DNA of 10,554 nucleotides from JAUZPB01 sp037140715 (lineage in GTDB: Bacteria > Bacteroidota > Ignavibacteria > Ignavibacteriales > SURF-24). The position numbers were made by a program, and so were the translations under genes. Of the stretch, positions 1-6,103 are shown piece after piece. The notes under the pieces are model-generated. The model was not told the origin of the DNA. It saw only the letters and a list, made by a program, of their open reading frames with translations, and made no database searches. The stretch is taken from positions 1 to 10,554 of the forward strand of contig JBAXDX010000098.1 in assembly GCA_037140715.1 (NCBI GenBank), in the 5' to 3' direction. How positions within the stretch are numbered: position 1 is the first letter of the stretch; every line of letters starts with the position of its first letter.

Positions 1-280
1 ACGGCGTGCAATGGATTGTGATGCCGTGCAATGGAAAATGACGGCGTGCAATGGATTATAATTCTCTGCAATGAGAAATGACGGCGTGCAATGGATTGTG
101 ATGCCGTGCAATGGAAAATGACGGCGTGCAATGGAAAATGACGGCGTGCAATGAATTATAATTCTCTGCAATGAGAAATGACGGCGTGCAATGGATTATG
201 ACGCCGTGCAATGAGAAATGACGGCGTGCAATGGATTATTTTGTCTCACAATGAGATATTTTGCCGTTCAGTCAGGAATG
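1..280. repeat. 20-bp tandem repeat array, about 14 units, cut by the left edge
   Basis: The sequence repeats with an exact 20-bp period from base 1; every unit down to 260 contains a core close to GTGCAATG. The commonest unit begins ACGGCGTGCAATG. Others begin ATGCCGTGCAATG (21, 101), ATTCTCTGCAATG (61, 161) or ACGCCGTGCAATG (201). The units at 241 and 261 are degenerate and mark the decaying right border. Variant units recur in a set order, which suggests growth by blocks of two to four units. Several units can fold: TTCTC/GAGAA flank TGCAAT in the 61 and 161 units, ACGCCGT (201-207) pairs with ACGGCGT (221-227), and GAATTATAATTC (153-164) is a perfect palindrome. Stops occur in all three forward frames, so it is not a repeat protein. 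Function unknown. Confidence 0.93.
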
Positions 281-434
281 ATAACTGCAGACGAAAGCGG
301 TTCAAAATAAGGAATAAATAATATTTATATGGCTACATGTAATGAGACGGAACATTATGCAATCATACCGTATTATGGGGATAAATGTTCATTTAAGAGC
401 AAAATTTATTGGTCATCCATTAATTTATTTGTAC

Positions 435-456
435 CTTTTATCCTAAAAATTAGTAC
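435..456 (+). promoter_or_regulatory. leader block shared with the third kinase gene, copy 1
   Basis: This 22-bp block matches 6017-6038 with only two mismatches (445/6027 and 453/6035). Copy 1 lies 111 bp before its start codon and copy 2 lies 87 bp before its own. The two downstream genes are paralogues, so the block may be ancestral promoter or regulator-binding sequence kept under selection, or simply a remnant of the duplication. It is followed by TACTTTG here and TACCTTTA in copy 2, both near the TAnnTTTG consensus. Role inferred only. Confidence 0.4.
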
Positions 457-533
457 TTTGCCACCCGGGTCTTAAAAAATGAGTTTATAAATAGTTTGAG
501 AATTTGTAAAATCAAAATATTTTAATCACTGGC

Positions 534-540
534 AAAGAGG
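534..540 (+). promoter_or_regulatory. ribosome binding site of the first kinase
   Basis: AAAGAGG sits five bases before the ATG at 546. The third kinase has GCAAAGAG at exactly the same distance from its ATG (6090-6097, compared with 532-539 here), which supports both start choices. Confidence 0.7.
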
Positions 541-545
541 CGGAT

Positions 546-3500
546 ATGTCAATTAGTAATTCTAATGATTCACAATCAAATGTTATCTTTAATTTTGTAA
601 GAAAATTCTCTAAGAACATATCTGTCCTGCAACTGCAAAAGAAACGATCATTGCCGGCATGGATTTTATTGACAGGCGGGTTGCTCCTGACGCTGACAGT
701 CTGTCTTATTTCAAAGGCGGATACTGAAAAAAATGCAAAAACCGAGTTCGCTTTTGCTTGTAACGAACTTGGAAATAAAATATCTGCGAGACTACATTCA
801 CACGCCCAGTTGCTACAAAGCGGTGCTGCTTTTTTTGAGCATTCAGATACAATAACCCGGGATGAATGGCGAAATTATTATGTGAGTCAGAAGATTGAGA
901 AGAACATGCCCGGAATCCAGGGGATTGGTTACTCAGTTATAATTCCGCCAGATCAGTTAGCCCTGCATGAAAAGAAAATTCAGAGCGAAGGATATCCGCA
1001 ATACTCTGTCAGACCGGCAGGCAAAAGAGGAATATATACGTCAATTATATACCTTGAACCGTTTTCCGGCAGAAACCTGCGTGCTTTTGGTTACGATATG
1101 TTTTCTGAGCCGGTACGCAGAAAAGTCATGGAAACAGCCAGAGATTCTAATATTGCGGATATTTCCGGGAAAATTACGCTTATTCAGGAGACAAATGAGG
1201 ATATCCAGGCGGGCACGCTTATGTTTGTTCCTGTCTATAAGAAAGGAATGCCGGTCGGGACTGTAGAAGAGCGCCGGCACGCAATTAAGGGGTGGGTTTA
1301 CAGTCCTTACCGTATGGATGATATGATGGCGGGGATTCTCGGCGGTTACGAAACCATTAAAGAAAAACATATCCATCTGAAAATATTTGATGATTCTTCA
1401 TATCGGCAGAACTCTCTTCTTTATGACAGTAAGAAAGTAATTAATAAGGATATAACATCTTCTTTATTATTTTCTCTGCAAACTTCGATTTCCTTCAACA
1501 ACCATCAATGGTATTTGTTGTTTATGCAACATAGCTCCAGGGTGTCGGGTTTAGATTACAGTAAAATATGGTACATTGCAGCAGGCGGAACAATCATCAG
1601 TCTCTTGTTATTTGTACTTTACATTTCTCTTATCAATACTAATATTATGGCTCATAAACTGGCGGAGGAATTAATCCGGGACTTAAGAGAAAGCGAAGCC
1701 AAGTACAAAACGATATTCAATAATGAGATCTATGCTATCTCCATTTTCGATTTAAAAACATATAAATTTCTGGATGTGAATGAAGCACATTGTTCAATGT
1801 ATGGCTACAGCAGGGAGGAATTTCTTTCCGGAATGTCGGCCTATGATATTACCAGTGAATCTCATGCGAGCTTTTCTTCCATCGAACAGGTAATAAGTCA
1901 GGGGAGTATATTTATTCCTCTCCGGTATCATAAGAAAAAAGACGGGACGGTATTTCCTGTTGAAATTGTTGGTGGCATATATACATGGAAAGGGAAGAAA
2001 GTGCTGTTTGCGTTAGTTCATGATATTACTGAGCGTACAGTTGCTGAAGAGCAGTTAAAACAATGGCAGCATATTTTTGAGAATGCAAAATGGGGTATTG
2101 TTGTAGGAGATGCAAAAGCTGATTTCTTAGGGATTATGAATCCGGCCTTCGCTGAAATGCATGGCTGGACTGTTCAGGAATTAATTGGAAAACCTATCTT
2201 TTCTGTTTTTGCTCCTGAAAGCCGGAATGAAATCAGGACTAATATAGAGAAAGCTCATCAGCGTGGACATTATTTTTGGGAATCCAGGCATATCCGAAGG
2301 GATGGGACTATTTTCCCTGTATTAATTGATATTACTACTGTAAAGGATGAAAAAGGTAATATTTTATACAGAGTGGTTAATGTGCAGGATATTACCGAAC
2401 ATAAGCAGGCGGAAGAAGCCATTGAAACTTTAGCTTTACGTAACCAGATATTGTTGCAGACTGCAAGCGATGGTATTCACATTCTTGATGATCAGGGGGA
2501 TGTCGTAGAAGTTAATGAGGCTTTCTGCAGAATGCTGGGTTATACGCGCGAAGAATTATTGCGGCTCAATGTTGCTGACTGGGATACTCAATGGCAGAAT
2601 GAGGAACTGCTGGCAAAGGTAAGAGAATTAATAAAAAACCCGGATATATTTATAACACAGCATCGCCGTAAGGATGGTTCTTCCATCTATGTTGAGATAA
2701 ATGGCAGTGGAATTACGCTGGAGGGCAGGCTTTATCTTTATGCTTCAGCCCGCGATATTACCGAACGCAGGCAGGTGGAAAATGCATTGCGTGAGAGCGA
2801 ACAGAACTACAGAACCTTAGCTGATTCCGGGCATATTCTGGTCTGGGTTGCAGGAACAGATAAATTTTGCTATTATTTTAATCGTATCTGGCTTGAATTT
2901 ACAGGACGTACACTTGAACAGGAGATGGGTAATGGCTGGACGGAAGGTGTGCATCCGGAGGACTTACAGCACTGTCTGAATGGCTATATTACGGCATTTG
3001 ACCGGTGGGAGAAATTTAGTATGGATTATTGCCTCAGGCGATATGACGGGCAATACCGCTGGATTCAGGATGACGGGGCCCCGCGTTATAACAGCGAGGG
3101 CGAATTTATTGGTTATATTGGTCAGTGCTATGACATCACAGAACGCAAACAGGCAGTTGCTGCCCTGGCTCTGCGCAACCAGATATTGATGCAAACCGCA
3201 AGCGATGGTATTTACATTCTTGACGTTCATGGGAATATCGTAGAGGTTAATATGGCTTTCTGTACTATGCTCGGTTATACGCGTGAAGAATTGCTACGGC
3301 TTAATGTTGCAGACTGGGATATGCAGTATCCGGTCGATGAACTGTTGCTGATGATAAGAGAACTAATACAGTCCCCCGGTATGTTTACAACACAGTATCG
3401 CCGCAGGGACGGCTCATTCTTAGATGTTGAAATCAACGGTACAGGGATTATGCTTGATGACCGGCAATGTTTTTATGCTTCAACCCGCGATATTACAGTA

Positions 3501-4259
3501 CGAAAGCAGGCAGAATTTATTATTCAGCAACAAAACAATCAGTTGAAGGAACTCAATGCCAGCAAGACTAAATTATTCTCAATTATTGCGCATGATTTGA
3601 AGGGACCTTTCCATGGATTTTTAGGACTGACACAATCCATGGCTGAACAGGCAGGCAATTTCTCGGCTCAGGAATTATCGGAATATGGTAAGATTATGTA
3701 CCAGACGGCAAGTAATATTTTCAAGCTGTTGAAAAATTTACTCGAATGGGCGCGAATGCAAAATGGCACAATGATTTTTCATGCGAAAGAATTTTCACTT
3801 TCCGGCATGGTTGCCGAAAGTATCGAAACAATGAAGGGGAGAAGCAAACAAAAGGGGATTACTTTAACTAACTCAGTTGCCGGACTTGTTGATATATATG
3901 CAGATGAGAATATGGTGCGCTCGGTTATATTGAATCTGTTATCGAATGCCATAAAATTTACGCATCGGGATGGAACGGTTACTATCAGCATTAATGAGAC
4001 TGCCGGTCAAATGATAGAAACAGCCGTAAGTGATACGGGTGTTGGCATGTCACAAGACGTGATAGAAAGACTGTTTAAGATAGGCGAAAAAATCGGTTCA
4101 AAAGGAACTGATGGAGAGATGAGTACCGGTTTAGGTTTATTGCTCTGCAAGGAATTTGTTGAAAAGCATGGTGGCAAAATATGGGTAGAAAGCGGGAAGG
4201 GGAAGGGGACTACTTTTTATTTCACGCTTCCTGCAACAAATAAAAACGTTATAGAATAA
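546..4259 (+). CDS. CHASE-domain sensor histidine kinase with five PAS domains
   Basis: Predicted inner-membrane sensor kinase, 1237 aa, that should autophosphorylate on His and pass phosphate to an unlinked response regulator. Membrane segments lie at about 36-57 and 341-363. Between them is a periplasmic CHASE domain (about 75-320; ligand unknown, small molecules in known CHASE receptors). Five cytoplasmic PAS domains follow at about 383-497, 505-617, 626-742, 747-867 and 871-987, most ending in a D-I-T-E-R type motif. The fourth resembles the PAS_3 class. The HisKA domain (about 1003-1072) carries F-S-I-I-A-H with phospho-acceptor H1016. The HATPase domain (about 1113-1230) has N1130/N1134, D1163-T-G-V-G and S-T-G-L-G-L at 1193-1198. 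PAS3 and PAS5 are an internal duplicate pair. The HDLKG box has Gly (1020) where HisKA phosphatases usually have Thr, Asn or Ser. It has no HAMP or receiver domain. The start is supported by AAAGAGG five bases upstream. Signal and partner cannot be told from sequence. Confidence 0.95.
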   Translation: MSISNSNDSQSNVIFNFVRKFSKNISVLQLQKKRSLPAWILLTGGLLLTLTVCLISKADTEKNAKTEFAFACNELGNKISARLHSHAQLLQSGAAFFEHSDTITRDEWRNYYVSQKIEKNMPGIQGIGYSVIIPPDQLALHEKKIQSEGYPQYSVRPAGKRGIYTSIIYLEPFSGRNLRAFGYDMFSEPVRRKVMETARDSNIADISGKITLIQETNEDIQAGTLMFVPVYKKGMPVGTVEERRHAIKGWVYSPYRMDDMMAGILGGYETIKEKHIHLKIFDDSSYRQNSLLYDSKKVINKDITSSLLFSLQTSISFNNHQWYLLFMQHSSRVSGLDYSKIWYIAAGGTIISLLLFVLYISLINTNIMAHKLAEELIRDLRESEAKYKTIFNNEIYAISIFDLKTYKFLDVNEAHCSMYGYSREEFLSGMSAYDITSESHASFSSIEQVISQGSIFIPLRYHKKKDGTVFPVEIVGGIYTWKGKKVLFALVHDITERTVAEEQLKQWQHIFENAKWGIVVGDAKADFLGIMNPAFAEMHGWTVQELIGKPIFSVFAPESRNEIRTNIEKAHQRGHYFWESRHIRRDGTIFPVLIDITTVKDEKGNILYRVVNVQDITEHKQAEEAIETLALRNQILLQTASDGIHILDDQGDVVEVNEAFCRMLGYTREELLRLNVADWDTQWQNEELLAKVRELIKNPDIFITQHRRKDGSSIYVEINGSGITLEGRLYLYASARDITERRQVENALRESEQNYRTLADSGHILVWVAGTDKFCYYFNRIWLEFTGRTLEQEMGNGWTEGVHPEDLQHCLNGYITAFDRWEKFSMDYCLRRYDGQYRWIQDDGAPRYNSEGEFIGYIGQCYDITERKQAVAALALRNQILMQTASDGIYILDVHGNIVEVNMAFCTMLGYTREELLRLNVADWDMQYPVDELLLMIRELIQSPGMFTTQYRRRDGSFLDVEINGTGIMLDDRQCFYASTRDITVRKQAEFIIQQQNNQLKELNASKTKLFSIIAHDLKGPFHGFLGLTQSMAEQAGNFSAQELSEYGKIMYQTASNIFKLLKNLLEWARMQNGTMIFHAKEFSLSGMVAESIETMKGRSKQKGITLTNSVAGLVDIYADENMVRSVILNLLSNAIKFTHRDGTVTISINETAGQMIETAVSDTGVGMSQDVIERLFKIGEKIGSKGTDGEMSTGLGLLLCKEFVEKHGGKIWVESGKGKGTTFYFTLPATNKNVIE
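2430..2774 (+). repeat. duplicated PAS module, copy 1 (PAS3 of the first kinase)
   Basis: Residues 629-743 align without gaps to residues 874-988 (3165-3509). By my count 79 of 115 positions are identical, including an 18-residue identical run starting at M663-L-G-Y-T. The copies are separated by the PAS_3-class domain, so the duplicated unit may have been a PAS pair. The level of divergence points to an old duplication. Confidence 0.85.
3165..3509 (+). repeat. duplicated PAS module, copy 2 (PAS5 of the first kinase)
   Basis: Partner of the copy at 2430-2774. It lies immediately before the dimerisation domain, so this copy is the one positioned to pass a conformational signal to H1016. Differences between the copies cluster after the V-A-D-W-D motif and near the last strands. 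Confidence 0.85.
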
Positions 4260-4267
4260 TTTTCATC

Positions 4268-4341
4268 TGTCAGAACTATGATTTATTTGATTTCCATGAC
4301 AGTGCAGTCAGCAGGAAATGAATCATAGTTCTGACATTTTT
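4268..4341 (+). terminator. rho-independent terminator after the first kinase gene
   Basis: A perfect 16-bp inverted repeat (TGTCAGAACTATGATT at 4268-4283, its complement at 4321-4336) is followed directly by TTTTT (4337-4341). The interior also pairs: ATTTCC (4290-4295) with GGAAAT (4314-4319), and TGAC (4297-4300) with GTCA (4307-4310). Most of the 69-nt element is therefore one long imperfect palindrome. It starts nine bases after the stop codon. The stem is much longer than a minimal terminator, so it could also be a dispersed palindromic repeat that serves as one. Confidence 0.75.
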
Positions 4342-4402
4342 GCGTAAAATGAGTTAGTAAGTTTAATTTATTTCAGAAATAAGTTTATTAAGGTAAGTAG
4401 AA

Positions 4403-5917
4403 ATGAAGTTATCAGATATAGCAAAAAAACAGGGTAAGTACCCATTGAAGGTAGTATTTTATTTTTTATTTGCAGGCTGGACAATTATTATTACGGGAAT
4501 AATCGCGTGGTCGTATAAAACAGTTAATGAAGAAACGATTACGCTTGCCAAAAGAGAGGCTTATAAGGGTTATGAGAAAGATTTAATGGTTCGTTTATGG
4601 GCGACAATGCACGGCGGTGTTTACGTTCCAACAACAAAGGAAACTCCTCCCAACCCTTTTCTCTCAAATATAGCTGAGAGAGATATTATTACGCCTTCAA
4701 AAAGAAAACTTACTCTTATGAACCCTGCTTACATTACCCGCCAGGTTTATGAACTATCCTATAAGCAATTTGGAATTATTAGTCATATTACAAGCCTTAA
4801 TCCTGTTCGCAAGGAAAATGCTCCCGATAAATGGGAAACCAGAGCTTTAAATGAATTTGAAAAAGGGGCGAAAGAATTTTCAGGATTTGACTTAATTAAT
4901 AATGAAAAATATTTCCGTTACATGGGACCTCTGATTACTACTGAAGGCTGTTTAAAATGCCATGCGGTGCAAGGATATAAAATTGGCGAGATAAGAGGAG
5001 GAATAAGTTCTTCCGTTTTGTGGAAGAACTACCGGCAGGCAATTATAAGTCAGACAACTAATTTATTGCTGGGATATGGCATTCTCTGGGCTATCGTACT
5101 TATCGGTCTTTTCATAGTTAAAAAGCGGTTTTACAGGTATATTACTAAGCGTGACTCCGATGAAGAAGAACTTACTAAAACCAAAGAAAAACTTGAGATA
5201 TTAAATTCAGTAAAGGACAGGTTTTTCTCTATCATCGCGCACGATTTAAGAAGCCCGTTTCAGGGGTTCATAGGATTAACAGAATTAATGGCTGAGGATA
5301 TTAACAGCATCCCTCAGGATGAATTATCCGAGATGGCCTGTGAGATGCACGTTACTTCAAAAAGACTCTTTTTGCTGTTGAATAATTTACTGGAATGGGC
5401 GCGTATGCAGCAGGGAGCAATTAGTTTTAATCCAACAGAAATAGTCTTATCAGAGATAGTTTCTGAAAATATTGATTTAATAATTAAACGCGGGAAGCAG
5501 AAAGGAATTGAGATAATTCATGAAGCTGACCAGAACCGGACTGTTTACGCGGATAAGGAAATGCTTAATACTATTCTGCGTAATCTTTTGTCAAACGCTG
5601 TAAAGTTTACCAGGCAGGGCGGTAAAGTGAGCGTAAGTTCCAAAGAAACAGAAAATAATATGGTGGAACTGTCTGTAACCGACAGCGGTATCGGGATGCC
5701 GGAAGATTTATCTAAAAAATTATTTAATATGGCTGAAAAGGTAGGACGCAGAGGCACGGATGACGAATCAAGCACGGGCTTAGGATTGTTGCTTTGCAAA
5801 GAATTTGTTGAGAAGAATGGTGGCAGAATCCGGGTGGAGAGCCAAGAAAATATCGGGAGTACTTTTTACTTTACGATTCCTGCAACAAACAGAAATTCGC
5901 TACCCGTTACAGATTAA
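4403..5917 (+). CDS. sensor histidine kinase with periplasmic Tll0287-like (DUF3365) c-type haem sensor domain
   Basis: Predicted membrane kinase of 504 aa, likely sensing redox state or a haem ligand. Membrane segments lie at about 16-37 and 219-239. The periplasmic part (about 40-215) fits the DUF3365/Tll0287-like family: M-N-P-A-Y at 106-110, the segment around E139-N-A-P-D, and C183-L-K-C-H187, a CxxCH motif that normally binds haem c covalently, followed by G-E-I-R-G-G. After TM2 there is no HAMP or PAS, only a short charged linker (249-272), then HisKA with H280 in F-S-I-I-A-H-D-L-R-S and HATPase with N394/N398, D427-S-G-I-G and S-T-G-L-G-L at 457-462. The family match is from memory of its motifs; haem binding is inferred from CxxCH and needs cytochrome c maturation machinery elsewhere. 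The start has only a weak upstream AAGG (4390-4393). The last 120 residues are almost identical to the third kinase. No response regulator is adjacent. Confidence 0.93.
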   Translation: MKLSDIAKKQGKYPLKVVFYFLFAGWTIIITGIIAWSYKTVNEETITLAKREAYKGYEKDLMVRLWATMHGGVYVPTTKETPPNPFLSNIAERDIITPSKRKLTLMNPAYITRQVYELSYKQFGIISHITSLNPVRKENAPDKWETRALNEFEKGAKEFSGFDLINNEKYFRYMGPLITTEGCLKCHAVQGYKIGEIRGGISSSVLWKNYRQAIISQTTNLLLGYGILWAIVLIGLFIVKKRFYRYITKRDSDEEELTKTKEKLEILNSVKDRFFSIIAHDLRSPFQGFIGLTELMAEDINSIPQDELSEMACEMHVTSKRLFLLLNNLLEWARMQQGAISFNPTEIVLSEIVSENIDLIIKRGKQKGIEIIHEADQNRTVYADKEMLNTILRNLLSNAVKFTRQGGKVSVSSKETENNMVELSVTDSGIGMPEDLSKKLFNMAEKVGRRGTDDESSTGLGLLLCKEFVEKNGGRIRVESQENIGSTFYFTIPATNRNSLPVTD

Positions 5918-5938
5918 TGTTCTTATTTCATAATCATA
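5561..5938 (+). repeat. near-identical segment shared with the third kinase gene, copy 1
   Basis: These 378 bases match 8468-8845 with no gap and 10 substitutions by my count. The segment covers the ATPase domain from codon 387, the stop codon and 21 bases beyond it, reaching the first arm of the downstream hairpin. Seven of the changes are silent. The three that alter residues all fall in the last 15 codons. Just upstream of 5561 the two genes diverge sharply. Confidence 0.95.
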
Positions 5939-5969
5939 CTCATTTCCTTTGTGAAGCGAGTATGATTAT
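5930..5969 (+). terminator. hairpin after the second kinase gene, possible terminator
   Basis: ATAATCATACTC (5930-5941) and its exact complement GAGTATGATTAT (5958-5969) form a 12-bp stem with a 16-base loop. Three further A-T pairs (5926-5928 with 5971-5973) can extend it past a mismatch. No T-run follows on either strand, so it is not a textbook rho-independent terminator. It may slow transcription, protect the mRNA end, or be a dispersed palindrome. Its left arm lies partly in the segment shared with the third kinase's 3' flank. Confidence 0.5.
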
Positions 5970-6016
5970 AAAAGAAAATATTGCTGGTTTTAACCTGATG
6001 CAAAATATTTTCATGT

Positions 6017-6038
6017 CTTTTATCCTGAAAATTATTAC
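6017..6038 (+). promoter_or_regulatory. leader block shared with the first kinase gene, copy 2
   Basis: Twenty of 22 bases match 435-456. It is followed by TACCTTTA (6036-6043, overlapping the block end), one mismatch from TAnnTTTG, so it may mark the promoter region of the third kinase. The rest of this 186-bp intergenic stretch (5918-6103) is AT-rich and otherwise unremarkable apart from the hairpin at its left end. Confidence 0.4.
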
Positions 6039-6103
6039 CTTTATTCCTCAAATCTGAAAATCATATTAACTAAGATATTTTTAACCCCTGCAAAGAGTCT
6101 GGT

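Larger units (their letters stand above)
281..545 (+). other. non-coding leader between the tandem array and the first kinase gene
   Basis: AT-rich sequence with no convincing gene. Its right half should hold the promoter and 5' leader of the kinase starting at 546. It contains a 22-bp block (435-456) that recurs ahead of the third kinase. TTTG at 428-431 and TACTTTG at 454-460 loosely resemble Bacteroidota -33/-7 elements, but the -7 match is one base short and the spacing (22) slightly long, so no promoter is called. No strong terminator or riboswitch-like structure was seen by eye. Confidence 0.6.

Noticed and set aside
1..280. CRISPR array
   Set aside because: The units are contiguous 20-bp tandem copies with no unique spacers, and no cas genes are present.
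329..475. 48-codon open frame (ATG 329, TAA 473) in the leader of the first kinase
   Set aside because: No properly spaced ribosome binding site and no recognisable product. Its end overlaps the DNA block shared with the third kinase's leader, where the corresponding frame is only 19 codons (5998-6057), so I read it as chance.
1041..1376. Open frames overlapping the first kinase on either strand (for example 967-1266 plus and 1041-1376 minus)
   Set aside because: They lie wholly within a strongly supported coding sequence and show no domain of their own.
4358..4387. Promoter for the second kinase (TAAGTTTA at 4358 and 4380)
   Set aside because: Each is one base off TAnnTTTG in very AT-rich DNA, and no upstream element is correctly spaced.
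5545..5799. Minus-strand open frame opposite the second kinase, repeated opposite the third at 8425-8706
   Set aside because: The apparent conservation comes entirely from the duplicated kinase DNA on the plus strand. It has no supporting start signal or known domain.
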